Shown in pieces: positions 8,958-18,458 of a stretch of DNA of 64,000 nt. Made by a program: the position numbers and the translations under genes. The DNA comes from Cryomorphaceae bacterium (GTDB taxonomy: Bacteria; Bacteroidota; Bacteroidia; Flavobacteriales_D; Sanyastnellaceae), in the NCBI GenBank assembly GCA_016124575.1, contig WGNM01000003.1, positions 38,755 to 102,754 of the forward strand. Reading direction: 5' to 3'. How positions within the stretch are numbered: the stretch's first letter is position 1; every line of letters begins with the position of its first letter. Below the pieces are notes generated by a model. It did no database searches, was not told where the DNA came from, and worked only from the letters and a program-made list of their open reading frames with translations.

Positions 8958-9638
8958 TCAATAACGCTTCATTGCTTGGGCTAGTGCGCCAATATAAAGT
9001 GCTTGTGGTTCTTTCTCCATGAGGATGTTACCGCATGAGTCGAGGGTAGAGCCTGTTGTTACTACATCGTCTACAAGCAATAGCCGCTTGCCTGTTATGT
9101 CTATGCCTGAGTTCCGATACAATTCTCCTGATTGTTTCCACCGTTCTATGCGGTTGAGTGTTGTTAGCGATTTTTTGTGCTCAACGCGCTCAAGTGCTTG
9201 CTGAACGTCAACTTCAAGGATGTCTGCTATGCCTTTGGCGATCCAAGTGGCTTGGTTATATCCGCGCTTGCGCTCTTTTTTTGGATGCAGGGGAACTGGA
9301 ACAATGATGTCTATCAAGGGTGGCTCGGCAAGTTTTTTCAAGCGCAAACCAAACTGCCTGCCGAAGTGGTAAGCCACCCGCGGATCTCCTCCGTACTTCA
9401 AGGTGTGCATCATTTTCTGTACGGTCGAGCCGCGGGTGAAGTGGTAGTTCGAAAAGGCGCCTTGCAACAACAGGCGTCCCCAAAAAACAGGTTCCAAGGG
9501 CTGAATGCCTGTTGGCATAAGGGCTTGGGGTAGTTGTAGTTCGCAACGCAGACATAAATAATGCTGTTCGTTGGGCAAACGAGAGCCACATGCCACACAA
9601 GCATGAGGAAATACGATGTGCTTGATCGATTGAAACAT
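8958..9638 (-). CDS. comF: ComF family phosphoribosyltransferase-like protein
   Basis: A 226-residue cytoplasmic protein. It has an N-terminal zinc-ribbon (CVACG at Cys14/Cys17 and CLRC at Cys29/Cys32) and a C-terminal type I PRTase domain with the PRPP-binding loop LLLVDDVVTTGSTLD. The KRGYNQA segment is also characteristic. ComF proteins support natural transformation in many bacteria, probably with ComFA/PriA-like motor proteins, but the substrate is not established. The ATG at 9638 puts the zinc finger near the N-terminus as usual; a GTG at 9665 would add nine residues without obvious benefit. Its stop is 29 bp before the msrC start on the same strand, so the two are probably cotranscribed. 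Confidence 0.9.
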   Translation of the reverse strand: MFQSIKHIVFPHACVACGSRLPNEQHYLCLRCELQLPQALMPTGIQPLEPVFWGRLLLQGAFSNYHFTRGSTVQKMMHTLKYGGDPRVAYHFGRQFGLRLKKLAEPPLIDIIVPVPLHPKKERKRGYNQATWIAKGIADILEVDVQQALERVEHKKSLTTLNRIERWKQSGELYRNSGIDITGKRLLLVDDVVTTGSTLDSCGNILMEKEPQALYIGALAQAMKRY

Positions 9639-9710
9639 GGTGCAAGGTGCAAAGGAGTGGCGCACTTGTCAATACCAACTTTGTAGATGCTAACTTCTAT
9701 TTTGTTTCTG

Positions 9711-10070
9711 CTATTTCGCTCGCGAAAAACCGATGGTGATCAGTATCAATGCGAGGATAAAAAAGGTGTTCGAGATGCCGTAAATTTTGAAATAGCTGAA
9801 CAATAGTCCCACCAACAGCAAGGTGCGTCCCATGAAATACCACTTTTCATTTTTTACGTGCTTGTACTGGGCAAGAAAGTGCAACAAACTCCATACAAAC
9901 CACAAGGTCAGTGAAACAAGCATGATGGTGGCCTGATATGGCCAATGTTGCAAACGAAAAACAAGCGCGGTTATGATACCGAGAAGCGCCAATCCGCGCA
10001 ACATGGGGTAGCTCTTCAAGGGTTTTTCGTTGTCTTCAGGCAGGTCGAGTATGTTTTCTTCTTCGTTCAC
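9711..10070 (-). CDS. Small four-helix membrane protein related to the GldL N-terminal region
   Basis: A 119-residue integral membrane protein. An acidic N-terminus (residues 1-20) is followed by about four hydrophobic helices. The stretch FRLQHWPYQATIML between the first two helices resembles the conserved HWPG turn of GldL, the T9SS inner-membrane motor subunit. It lacks GldL's long C-terminal region, so it is a GldL_N-like relative and not GldL itself. It lies upstream of comF on the same strand and diverges from the DUF72 gene with 38 bp between starts. A role in the envelope is likely, but nothing shows that it binds the T9SS motor. Confidence 0.7.
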   Translation of the reverse strand: MNEEENILDLPEDNEKPLKSYPMLRGLALLGIITALVFRLQHWPYQATIMLVSLTLWFVWSLLHFLAQYKHVKNEKWYFMGRTLLLVGLLFSYFKIYGISNTFFILALILITIGFSRAK

Positions 10071-10108
10071 GGCTGAAAGATACTGTGCGTTCTAGTTAAA
10101 TTGCACGC

Positions 10109-10999
10109 ATGAAGTTTGGGAAACTTGAAAATATTGATGGAGTTGATTTTTCTCTTCCTCCAGATCACGCCGATACTGCCGTTTGTCTTGGCGGTAATTC
10201 AGCTAAAGCAGATGTGTATGCTGGCGGTACAATGTGGACCATTCCTGCCTGGAAAGGAAAAATCTATCCGGTAAAAGCGAAAAATGCCGACTTGATTCGC
10301 CTGTATGGTGAGCAGTTTGGTACCATCGAGCTAAATGCAACGCACTACAAAATTCATCAGCCTGAGGTGATGAAACGCTGGGCCGATGAAATGCCCGAGG
10401 ACTTTAAATTTTGTCCGAAATTCCCGCAACTGATTTCGCATTATCGTAGGTTCAACAATTGCGAAGCACCAACAGATGATTTTCTAGAGGCAATTCTTGC
10501 TCTGGATAAAAAAGCGGGTCCGTCGTTCATACAACTCCCTCCTCATTTTGCCCCCAAACACGGTGCTGCACTGCTAAAATACGTCGATCGCTGGCCGATT
10601 GATGTCCCAATGGCGATTGAATTCCGACACCCCGATTGGTTCACTGAAAATCTTGAAGCTGAGCTGGTATGGCAAAAAATGAAGGAACGCGGCATTGGAG
10701 CGGTAATATCGGATACGAGCGGAAGAAGAGATGCTGTTCACATGCGTCTGACGAGTCGGTTTTTAATTGTGCGTTTCGGGGGTAACAATTTACATGCTAC
10801 CGACGATTCGCGCATGGCAGAATGGGCAGCGCGCATTTCTAAATGGCAAAACGAGGGGTTGCAAGAGGTGCATTTTTTGGTTCACCAACCAGATAGCATC
10901 AACACTCCTGAAACGTGCATCCGCTTTAGCGAAATAATAAAAAAAGAGGGGATTCGAAATGTCAAATCCCCTCTGCTATTGCAAGGTGCGCTTTTCTAA
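10109..10999 (+). CDS. DUF72 (YecE-like) TIM-barrel family protein
   Basis: A 296-residue soluble protein of the DUF72/YecE family, which has a TIM-barrel fold and no firmly assigned reaction. Family landmarks are GGTMWTIPAWKGKIYP near residue 40, the FGTIELNATHYKIH strand, MPEDFKFCPKFPQLISH, and FIQLPPHFAP followed by MAIEFRHPDWF. The ATG at 10109 follows a weak TAAATTG element. The last 20 codons are unusual: they also hold the intrinsic terminator that serves the opposite-strand secA (10939-10973). The convergent stop codons of this gene and secA are only 3 bp apart. Confidence 0.88.
   Translation: MKFGKLENIDGVDFSLPPDHADTAVCLGGNSAKADVYAGGTMWTIPAWKGKIYPVKAKNADLIRLYGEQFGTIELNATHYKIHQPEVMKRWADEMPEDFKFCPKFPQLISHYRRFNNCEAPTDDFLEAILALDKKAGPSFIQLPPHFAPKHGAALLKYVDRWPIDVPMAIEFRHPDWFTENLEAELVWQKMKERGIGAVISDTSGRRDAVHMRLTSRFLIVRFGGNNLHATDDSRMAEWAARISKWQNEGLQEVHFLVHQPDSINTPETCIRFSEIIKKEGIRNVKSPLLLQGALF
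10939..10973 (-). terminator. Intrinsic terminator of secA, inside the DUF72 reading frame
   Basis: On the minus strand a perfect 9-bp stem (GAGGGGATT at 10946-10954 pairing with AATCCCCTC at 10965-10973) around a 10-base loop is followed by seven T residues (A run at 10939-10945 on the plus strand). It lies 30-64 bases beyond the secA stop, the normal place for a Rho-independent terminator. On the plus strand the hairpin has no T tract, so it should not stop DUF72 transcription early. Confidence 0.85.
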
Positions 11000-11002
11000 G
11001 TT

Positions 11003-14000
11003 CTATTCAGCGGTGCCGTGGCAGTTTTTGTATTTCTTGCCAGACCCACACGGACAAGCTTCGTTTCTGCCGACGATTTTATCTGCTTTTCGCGGTTGCA
11101 CAGCTGCTGGTCGTTGCGCAGGAGCTTGTGATGCACGCATCTGATTGGCACTTTCACTGATGTTGTCGACATCTTGTTTGTTCGTAGTAACACGCGGTGC
11201 CTCAACCTGTCGAGGTGGTGCCTGACGAACAGGTTCTGTGCGTGCTGGTAAATTCGCACGCATCAAGAATGTGGCTACGTCTATGTTCATTTTGGCTACC
11301 ATGCCTCTGAACAATTCGTACGACTCAAATTTGTAAATCAAAAGCGGGTCTTTTTGCTCGAAACGGGCGTGTTGCACGTTCGAACGCAAATCATCCATTC
11401 CACGCAAGTGCTCTTTCCAAGAATTATCGAGTACCGACAATGTCACGTTTCTTTCCAAGGCGTCTATTAACTCCTTGCCTCGGCTGTTAAAGCACTTTTC
11501 TATGTTGGCAATTACTTGCATCGACCGCTTTCCATCTGTAAATGGCACTGCCATGTCTTTAAACGAATTGGTCTGATCTTCATACACCTGCTGAATAACA
11601 GGGAATGCGATTTCGCCCAATTGCGTCATGCGACGTTGGTAGTTATCTTCGGCTGCCTGATACAGTTTGTAAATGTGGTCGGCAGTTGGCGTAGTCAAAA
11701 ATTTCTCTTTGTCGAGAGGCGGTTCAATACCGAAGTATGCCAACACGTCGAAGGTGTAAGTTTCGTAATCTTTGTTCGCTACGGTATCGGTAACAACGCT
11801 TTCAGCTAGTTCGTAGAAAACGTTTGCGATATCGAGCTTCAGACGTTCGCCAAATAGCGCGTGACGTCGACGTTTGTAGATAACTTCGCGCTGTGAGTTC
11901 ATCACATCGTCATACTCCAACAGTCGCTTGCGGATACCGAAGTTGTTTTCTTCTACTTTTTTCTGAGCGCGCTCAATTGATTTGGTAATCATGGAGTGTT
12001 GAATCACTTCTCCTTCCTCAATTCCCAATCGGTCCATCATTTTTGCAATGCGGTCTGATCCAAACAAACGCATCAAATCATCTTCAAGAGAAACGAAGAA
12101 CTGACTGCTACCTGGGTCTCCCTGACGTCCTGAACGTCCGCGAAGCTGACGGTCAACCCGACGTGAGTCGTGACGCTCAGTACCAATAATGGCCAAACCT
12201 CCTGCGGCTTTTACTTCATCGGTGAGTTTGATGTCGGTACCTCGACCTGCCATGTTTGTGGCTATGGTTACAACGCCTGAACGACCTGCTTGTGCAACAA
12301 TTTCTGCTTCGCGTTGGTGCATCTTCGCGTTCAATACCTGGTGGCCGATCTTGCGAATGTCGAGCATTTTCGAAAGCAACTCTGAAACCTCAACGGTGGT
12401 TGTTCCCACCAACACCGGTCTGCCCGCTTCACTCAGCGAAACGATGGTGTCTATAACGGCATTGTATTTTTCACGCTTGGTCTTATAAACCAAGTCTTGC
12501 ATGTCGTTTCTTGAAATAGGTCTGTTGGTTGGGATGATCATCACATCCAACTTGTAGATGTCCCACAATTCCTGTGCTTCTGTCTCCGCTGTTCCCGTCA
12601 TACCCGCTAGTTTGTGGTACATGCGGAAGTAGTTTTGAAGTGTCACGGTAGCGTAGGTCTGCGTTGCAGCTTCAATGCGTACGTTTTCTTTTGCTTCTAT
12701 CGCTTGGTGCAGTCCATCTGAATATCGACGGCCTTGCATGATACGTCCTGTTTGCTCATCAACAATCATGACTTTGTTGTCCATAACAACATATTCTATG
12801 TCTTTTTCAAACAATGAATATGCCTTCAACAATTGGTTCATGGTGTGAATGCGAGCCGATTTTACTGAATACTCCTGCACGAGCGTTTCTTTCAGTTTCA
12901 ATCGTTCGTCGTCGGTATAGTTTCCGTTTGAAATGTTGACCAATTCGGTGGCAAGGTCAGGCATGGTGAAGAAGTTATCGTCATCCATGTTTTTCGAAAT
13001 CAGCTCAATACCTTTTTCGGTTAACTCAACTTGATTGTTTTTCTCGTCGATCACGAAATACAATTCCTGATCGGCCTTCCACATCTCGCGCTGGTTGTCT
13101 TGCAAGTAGTACCCTTCTGTTTTGAGGAGTATCTGCTTCATTCCTTCTTCTGAGAGGAATTTAATGACCGCCTTGTTTTTCGGAAATCCGCGGTAAGCGC
13201 GGAAAAGAGCCAGTCCGCCTTCGGTAAGATCTTCTTTGCTTGGACTGTCGGATTTTAATTTCGTTTTCGCCTCTGCGAGGAATTGAGTTGCGGCTTGCTT
13301 TTGAGCATTCACTAGCAATTGCACGCGTGGCTTCAATTCATTGAATTCGTGTTGGTCGCCTTTCGGGGTTGGACCAGAGATGATAAGTGGCGTACGCGCC
13401 TCATCGATCAAAACTGAGTCGACCTCATCGACAATAGCGAAATGGTGACGGCGCTGAACGAGGTGTTCTGGGTTGCTCGCCATGTTGTCGCGCAGGTAGT
13501 CAAAACCAAATTCGTTGTTGGTGCCGTAAGTGATGTCGGCCAAGTAAGCCTGACGGCGTTCGTGTGAGTTCGGTTGGTGCTTGTCGATGCAGTCAATGCG
13601 CATTCCATGGAATTCGAAAAGCGGACCCATCCATTCACTATCGCGTCGAGCGAGGTAATCGTTCACGGTTACAAGGTGAACGCCTCTGCCAGCAAGAGCA
13701 TTCAAGAAAACGGGAAGTGTTGCTACCAGGGTTTTTCCTTCCCCTGTTTGCATCTCTGCCACTTTTCCGCGGTGCAAGGCAACACCTCCAATGAGCTGAA
13801 CGTCGTAGTGAACGATTTCCCATTTGATTTCGTTTCCAGCCGCCATCCAGGTGTTTTGCCAAACAGCTTGGTCGCCTTCAACGGTGACGTTGTTTCTTTT
13901 CGATGCTAGTTCTTTGTCGAATTCTGAAGGCGTAACCCGAAGAGGGGCATCTTCTTTGAAACGTCGGGCAGTTTCTTTTACGATGGCGAATGCTTCCGGC

Positions 14001-14335
14001 AATATTTCCTCCAACACCGATTCAATGGTGCTGTTGATCTCTTTTTCTTTTTTGTCGACCTCGTCGTATATCGCTTCTTTCGATTCGATATCCATTTGTG
14101 GATCTGCCTCGATTTTCGATTTCAAGGCGCGAATTTCACCTTCTAGACCGCTGATGCGTTCGTTGATTAACGACTTCAATCCTGCAGTTTTGGCGCGCAA
14201 TTGATCGTTCGATAGTCCTTTAAGCTCGCTGAAAATTGCATTTATCTTATCGACGATCGGAGAAATTTCCTGAACATCTTTTTCAGACTTATCACCTAAA
14301 ATTTTCTTTAGGATTTTATTGATTGTTCCTAACAT
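11003..14335 (-). CDS. secA: Protein translocase ATPase SecA
   Basis: A 1110-residue SecA, long even for the family and in the Bacteroidota size range. It is the ATPase that drives pre-proteins through SecYEG. Seen in order: Walker A MQTGEGKT at about residues 195-202, the VNDYLARRD segment, DEVD with the following [13 protein letters not shown], the second motor with [11 protein letters not shown], the helical scaffold, and a C-terminal zinc finger [13 protein letters not shown] (residues 1094-1106) that binds SecB/ribosomes. The ATG at 14335 gives the standard [14 protein letters not shown] start. It is convergent with the DUF72 gene, and its terminator lies inside that gene. It supplies the Sec step used by every signal-peptide protein in this window. 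Confidence 0.98.
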   Translation of the reverse strand: MLGTINKILKKILGDKSEKDVQEISPIVDKINAIFSELKGLSNDQLRAKTAGLKSLINERISGLEGEIRALKSKIEADPQMDIESKEAIYDEVDKKEKEINSTIESVLEEILPEAFAIVKETARRFKEDAPLRVTPSEFDKELASKRNNVTVEGDQAVWQNTWMAAGNEIKWEIVHYDVQLIGGVALHRGKVAEMQTGEGKTLVATLPVFLNALAGRGVHLVTVNDYLARRDSEWMGPLFEFHGMRIDCIDKHQPNSHERRQAYLADITYGTNNEFGFDYLRDNMASNPEHLVQRRHHFAIVDEVDSVLIDEARTPLIISGPTPKGDQHEFNELKPRVQLLVNAQKQAATQFLAEAKTKLKSDSPSKEDLTEGGLALFRAYRGFPKNKAVIKFLSEEGMKQILLKTEGYYLQDNQREMWKADQELYFVIDEKNNQVELTEKGIELISKNMDDDNFFTMPDLATELVNISNGNYTDDERLKLKETLVQEYSVKSARIHTMNQLLKAYSLFEKDIEYVVMDNKVMIVDEQTGRIMQGRRYSDGLHQAIEAKENVRIEAATQTYATVTLQNYFRMYHKLAGMTGTAETEAQELWDIYKLDVMIIPTNRPISRNDMQDLVYKTKREKYNAVIDTIVSLSEAGRPVLVGTTTVEVSELLSKMLDIRKIGHQVLNAKMHQREAEIVAQAGRSGVVTIATNMAGRGTDIKLTDEVKAAGGLAIIGTERHDSRRVDRQLRGRSGRQGDPGSSQFFVSLEDDLMRLFGSDRIAKMMDRLGIEEGEVIQHSMITKSIERAQKKVEENNFGIRKRLLEYDDVMNSQREVIYKRRRHALFGERLKLDIANVFYELAESVVTDTVANKDYETYTFDVLAYFGIEPPLDKEKFLTTPTADHIYKLYQAAEDNYQRRMTQLGEIAFPVIQQVYEDQTNSFKDMAVPFTDGKRSMQVIANIEKCFNSRGKELIDALERNVTLSVLDNSWKEHLRGMDDLRSNVQHARFEQKDPLLIYKFESYELFRGMVAKMNIDVATFLMRANLPARTEPVRQAPPRQVEAPRVTTNKQDVDNISESANQMRASQAPAQRPAAVQPRKADKIVGRNEACPCGSGKKYKNCHGTAE

Positions 14336-14833
14336 GGTAATGTGTTCAAAATGGTGAATACCCGTTCACCGTGGCGCAAAAATACAATCTTCTGCTCGGT
14401 TTTAGCGGGTTTCGGGTAGTCGAAAATAATGCCATTCTAAAAAACTGTCAGACTGTCAAAAAAAGACGGGCAGAATGGCAGTTTTGATGCGCATGTCCCG
14501 CTGCCATTGATGTCTGTTTTTTTGGCCGCTCGACCTATACAAAATTATGCCAAAAAAAGGTGTTAGATAGGTGTGAAAATTGCGTTGATAACAATGGTTA
14601 ATTGTCCGTAATTCACGTCTGATGCGGAGTGTAGAGAGGTAAAAATATTTAGTGTTAAAAACTTCGAAGGAATGTGGATTGTTTTGAATTGACAAGAGGA
14701 GGATTATTGACAACTTTTGTAGGGTCAACTGACGCCTCAGATTTCTTACCGGTACAAAGTCATTTCGGTCTTGATTTTCTGCATGTTGATGATTTTGTTA
14801 AACCTAGCCGCAAGGTATTTTTTTAGAGAAACC
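14336..14833. other. Intergenic region between secA and nrdB
   Basis: These 498 bases carry control elements for two divergent genes and no convincing coding frame. On the minus strand TATTTTTG (14377-14384) is a good -7 element for secA. On the plus strand TTGA (14689-14692), 19 bp, AACTTTTG (14712-14719) is a possible nrdB promoter. Inverted copies of one motif are present: TGCCATTCT 14430-14438, AGAATGGCA 14472-14480 and CTGCCATT 14501-14508. A direct repeat CTGTCA-ga-CTGTCA lies inside the first pair at about 14445-14458. A 90-codon minus-strand frame at 14456-14728 has no family features and is not called. Confidence 0.5.
14377..14384 (-). promoter_or_regulatory. Probable -7 element (TATTTTTG) of secA
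   Basis: Read on the minus strand this is TATTTTTG, a full match to TAnnTTTG, 41 bases upstream of the secA start codon. No clear -33 TTTG is seen at the expected spacing. Confidence 0.45.
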
Positions 14834-15880
14834 ATGGAGAACTTGACTCCCGAACAGCAGAAAATGCAACAAATGTCTATAGAGGAAGTGTTGCCGGTGA
14901 ACACCGCAGTTGAAGAACCGATTCTAACCGAGAATCCAAACCGCTTTGTGTTGTTCCCGATTGAACACGATGATATTTGGCAATTCTACAAAAAGGCTGA
15001 GGCGAGCTTTTGGACTGCTGAGGAGATCGATTTGGGTGCGGATTTGGTTGATTGGAATACAAAGTTGAATGATGATGAGCGTTACTTCATCAAACATATT
15101 CTGGCTTTTTTCGCGGCAAGCGATGGCATCGTGAACGAAAACCTCGCTGAGAATTTCGTTGCTGAAGTGCAATACACCGAAGCGAAGTTTTTCTACGGAT
15201 TCCAAATCATGATGGAAAACATTCACTCAGAAACATACTCGTTACTGATTGATTCGTACATCAAAGATTCTGTTGAAAAAGCACGCCTTTTCAATGCCAT
15301 TGAAACCTTAGATTGCGTTGCTCGAAAAGCAAATTGGGCGCTCAACTGGATCGAGAAAGGAAGCTTTGCTGAACGCATCGTGGCCTTCGCTGCTGTAGAG
15401 GGTATCTTCTTCTCAGGTAGTTTCTGCTCAATCTTCTGGTTGAAGAAGAGAGGACTGATGCCAGGGTTGGGATTCTCTAACGAATTGATCTCTCGTGATG
15501 AAGGCATGCACTGCGATTTCGCTTGTTTGCTATATGAAAATCACATTGTAAATAAATTGCCGAAGAAAACCGTTCAAGATATAATCACTGAAGCGGTGGA
15601 AATCGAAAAAGAGTTCATCATTGATGCACTTCCTGTGAAGTTGATCGGAATGAACTCGGATCTCATGTCGCAATACATTGAGTTTGTGGCCGACAGGTTA
15701 CTTGTTGAATTGGGGAATGAAAAAGTGTACAATGTGTCGAACCCGTTCGATTTTATGGACATGATTTCACTCCAAGGAAAAACCAATTTCTTCGAGAAAC
15801 GTGTCGCCGAATACCAAAAGGCTGGCTTTGGTGACAAAGAGAGCAAAAACCAAGAATTCCGCCTAACCGACGAATTCTAA
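14834..15880 (+). CDS. nrdB: Ribonucleoside-diphosphate reductase, class Ia beta (R2) subunit
   Basis: A 348-residue R2 subunit that houses the diiron-tyrosyl radical used to reduce ribonucleotides. MENIHSETY gives the ExxHxxxY signature, with iron ligands Glu128 and His131 and the predicted radical Tyr135. Asp70 is in DLGAD, and the second ligand set is in AAVEGIFF and RDEGMHCDF. The sequence is strikingly like animal R2 ([44 protein letters not shown]). The C-terminal tail QEFRLTDEF is the peptide that docks on R1. An ATG 21 codons upstream is open, but 14834 gives a normal N-terminus. nrdA follows after 100 bp, forming an operon. Confidence 0.96.
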   Translation: MENLTPEQQKMQQMSIEEVLPVNTAVEEPILTENPNRFVLFPIEHDDIWQFYKKAEASFWTAEEIDLGADLVDWNTKLNDDERYFIKHILAFFAASDGIVNENLAENFVAEVQYTEAKFFYGFQIMMENIHSETYSLLIDSYIKDSVEKARLFNAIETLDCVARKANWALNWIEKGSFAERIVAFAAVEGIFFSGSFCSIFWLKKRGLMPGLGFSNELISRDEGMHCDFACLLYENHIVNKLPKKTVQDIITEAVEIEKEFIIDALPVKLIGMNSDLMSQYIEFVADRLLVELGNEKVYNVSNPFDFMDMISLQGKTNFFEKRVAEYQKAGFGDKESKNQEFRLTDEF

Positions 15881-15980
15881 CACTTTTAGAACAATTTAGA
15901 ATGATATATTGGGGTGCGACATCTCGTCGCGCTCTGGGGATGATACCCCCATAAAAGACCAACACTTAAAGAGGAAACAA
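15881..15980 (+). promoter_or_regulatory. nrdB-nrdA intercistronic hairpins and nrdA Shine-Dalgarno site
   Basis: Two consecutive hairpins can form in the spacer. GTGCGAC-atctc-GTCGCGC (around 15914-15932) gives 7 bp with one G-U pair, and TGGGG-atgatac-CCCCA lies close behind at about 15935-15951. Neither is followed by a T run, so they are not intrinsic terminators. AAAGAGGAAAC at about 15968-15978 places a strong GAGG Shine-Dalgarno site just before the nrdA ATG, uncommon in this window. Processing or stability control of the two cistrons is an inference. Confidence 0.4.
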
Positions 15981-18347
15981 ATGAATGTACTGAAGCGAGA
16001 TGGCCGGGTGGAGCCGGTAAAATTCGACAAAATCACCGCACGCATCAAAAAGCTGTGCTATGAGCTGCATCCGTCGGTAGACGCTGTAAAAATTGCCATG
16101 AAGGTGATTGAAGGTGTTTACGATGGTGTAACAACGTCGGAACTCGATAATCTTGCCGCTGAAGTGGCCGCAACAAACGCAGTAACTCACCCTGACTATG
16201 CGCTTCTTGCTTCGCGCATCGCCGTTTCGAACCTGCACAAGAACACGAAGAAATCTTTCTCTGATGTAATGAACGATTTGCATGTGTACATCGATCCTGT
16301 TACAGGTCAACGTGCATCGCTCATCGCAGATGATGTTGCTGAAGTGATCAAAGAACACGGCGATTTCCTCGATTCTACCATCATCTATGATAGAGATTTT
16401 AACTACGATTACTTCGGTTTTAAAACGCTTGAAAGATCATACCTGCTGAAAATCAATGGTCAGGTAGCTGAACGTCCGCAGCAAATGCTAATGCGCGTGG
16501 CTGTTGGTATTCACCGCGATGATCTTGAATCTGTTGCCGAAACATACAATATGCTAAGTGAAGGTTGGTTCACGCATGCTACTCCTACGTTGTTCAATAG
16601 CGGTACTCCAAAGCCTCAAATGTCTTCTTGCTTTCTCCTCACTATGAAAGAAGACAGTATCGGTGGTATCTACGATACGCTGAAACAATGCGCTCAGATT
16701 TCTCAAAATGCCGGTGGTATCGGGTTGGCGATTCACGACATTCGTGCAAAAGGGTCGTACATCAAAGGTACCAACGGTACTTCAAATGGTATCGTGCCTA
16801 TGTTGCGTGTGTTTAACGATACTGCCCGCTACGTTGATCAAGGGGGTGGCAAACGCAAGGGCTCTTTCGCTATCTATGTGGAGCCATGGCACGCTGATGT
16901 AATGGATTTCTTGGATCTTAAAAAGAACCACGGTAAAGAAGAACAACGCGCTCGCGACCTCTTCTTCGCATTGTGGATTCCAGATCTATTTATGAAGCGT
17001 GTAGAAGAAAATGGCGAATGGACGTTGATGTGTCCGAACGAGTGCCCAGGACTTACCGATACATGGGGTGAGAATTTCGAAGCGCTTTACACCAAATACG
17101 AGAAGGAAGGACGTGGACGTGAGACCATCAAGGCGCAAGATTTGTGGTTCAAAATTGTAGAGTCTCAAATTGAAACGGGCACTCCTTACATGCTCTACAA
17201 AGATGCTGCGAATGGGAAGTCGAATCAGCAAAACCTCGGTACCATCCGCTCGTCGAACTTGTGCACTGAAATCATCGAATACACAGCTCCTGATGAAGTA
17301 GCAGTGTGCAACTTGGCTTCTATTGCTTTGCCTAAATTCGTCGATAATGGTACTTTCGATCACCAACGTCTGTTCGATGTGGCATACAGAGTTACGGTTA
17401 ACCTCAACCGTATCATCGACCGCAACTACTACCCAATTCCAGAAGCGCGCAACTCGAACATGCGCCACCGTCCAATCGGTATAGGTGTGCAAGGACTTGC
17501 AGATGCATTCATCATGCTTCGCTTTCCTTTCGACAGCCCAGAAGCTCGTCAACTGAACAAAGATATCTTCGAAACGATTTATTACGCTTCTTGCACAGCG
17601 TCGAAAGACCTAGCTATTAAAGAAGGTGCATACGAAACGTTCCCTGGCTCTCCTGCGTCTAAAGGTGTTCTGCAATTCGATATGTGGGGCGTTCAACCTT
17701 CTTCTCGCTGGGAATGGAATGTCCTCAAAGAGGAAATCAAAACGCACGGTATGCGCAACTCTCTTTTGATGGCCCCTATGCCAACTGCATCTACCGCTCA
17801 AATCCTTGGTAATAACGAATGCTTCGAGCCATACACGTCGAACATGTACAACCGCCGCGTATTGTCAGGAGAATTCATCGTGGTTAACAAGCACTTGTTA
17901 CACGACCTAAGCCGCCTCGGTATCTGGAACGATGTGATGAAAAATAAACTCATCGCTGCAAACGGGTCTGTGCAAAACATCGACGAAATTCCAGACAACC
18001 TGAAAGCGATCTATAAAACAGCGTGGGAAATTCCACAAAGAGCAATCATCGATATGGCTGCCGATCGTGGTCCTTTCATCTGCCAATCGCAATCGCTGAA
18101 TATATTTATGGAAAACCCGAACTTGGGTAAGCTGACTTCAATGCACTTCTACGGCTGGAAAGCTGGTCTGAAAACAGGTATGTACTACCTGCGCACAAAA
18201 GCAGCTCGCGATGCTATCAAGTTCACGGTAGACAAAAAATACCAACAAGAAACGCCTGTTAAAGCACTTAGCGATGTCGAAAAAGAAGCTGCCGCTATGG
18301 CATGCTCCATCGAAAACGGCGCCGATTGCGAAATGTGCAGCGGATAA
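15981..18347 (+). CDS. nrdA: Ribonucleoside-diphosphate reductase, class Ia alpha (R1) subunit
   Basis: A 788-residue catalytic subunit that reduces NDPs to dNDPs. Residues about 1-90 are an ATP-cone ([18 protein letters not shown]), the allosteric activity domain. The barrel follows with [26 protein letters not shown], the active-site [10 protein letters not shown], and [12 protein letters not shown] carrying the partner cysteine. [21 protein letters not shown] and the C-terminal redox pair in CEMCSG are also present. The frame stays open 24 codons upstream, but the ATG at 15981 is preferred because it has a GAGG ribosome-binding site and starts the ATP-cone. A strong terminator follows at 18367-18396, ending the nrdBA unit. 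Confidence 0.97.
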   Translation: MNVLKRDGRVEPVKFDKITARIKKLCYELHPSVDAVKIAMKVIEGVYDGVTTSELDNLAAEVAATNAVTHPDYALLASRIAVSNLHKNTKKSFSDVMNDLHVYIDPVTGQRASLIADDVAEVIKEHGDFLDSTIIYDRDFNYDYFGFKTLERSYLLKINGQVAERPQQMLMRVAVGIHRDDLESVAETYNMLSEGWFTHATPTLFNSGTPKPQMSSCFLLTMKEDSIGGIYDTLKQCAQISQNAGGIGLAIHDIRAKGSYIKGTNGTSNGIVPMLRVFNDTARYVDQGGGKRKGSFAIYVEPWHADVMDFLDLKKNHGKEEQRARDLFFALWIPDLFMKRVEENGEWTLMCPNECPGLTDTWGENFEALYTKYEKEGRGRETIKAQDLWFKIVESQIETGTPYMLYKDAANGKSNQQNLGTIRSSNLCTEIIEYTAPDEVAVCNLASIALPKFVDNGTFDHQRLFDVAYRVTVNLNRIIDRNYYPIPEARNSNMRHRPIGIGVQGLADAFIMLRFPFDSPEARQLNKDIFETIYYASCTASKDLAIKEGAYETFPGSPASKGVLQFDMWGVQPSSRWEWNVLKEEIKTHGMRNSLLMAPMPTASTAQILGNNECFEPYTSNMYNRRVLSGEFIVVNKHLLHDLSRLGIWNDVMKNKLIAANGSVQNIDEIPDNLKAIYKTAWEIPQRAIIDMAADRGPFICQSQSLNIFMENPNLGKLTSMHFYGWKAGLKTGMYYLRTKAARDAIKFTVDKKYQQETPVKALSDVEKEAAAMACSIENGADCEMCSG

Positions 18348-18366
18348 GAATACAAGAATAGACTGG

Positions 18367-18396
18367 AAAAGGAAGGCAATTGCCTTCCTTTTTTTT
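18367..18396 (+). terminator. Intrinsic terminator after nrdA
   Basis: The perfect palindrome AAGGAAGGCAATTGCCTTCC, extended by flanking A and T bases, forms a long GC-rich stem with a tiny AATT loop. A run of eight T residues follows directly. It lies 20 bases after the nrdA stop. Confidence 0.9.
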
Positions 18397-18458
18397 CTTC
18401 AATAAGTTGATATTCAGCAGATTTCACTAACTTTTAATGATTGATTCAATGACATGCT

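Noticed and set aside
14456..14728. 90-codon minus-strand frame between secA and nrdB
   Set aside because: No signal, domain or upstream element supports it, and it spans the inverted repeats and the putative nrdB promoter.
15881..15980. Intrinsic terminator between nrdB and nrdA
   Set aside because: The hairpins have no T tract on either strand, and nrdA follows with a strong ribosome-binding site.
16986..17552. 188-codon frame antisense to nrdA
   Set aside because: It is fully inside a highly conserved gene and shows no independent features.
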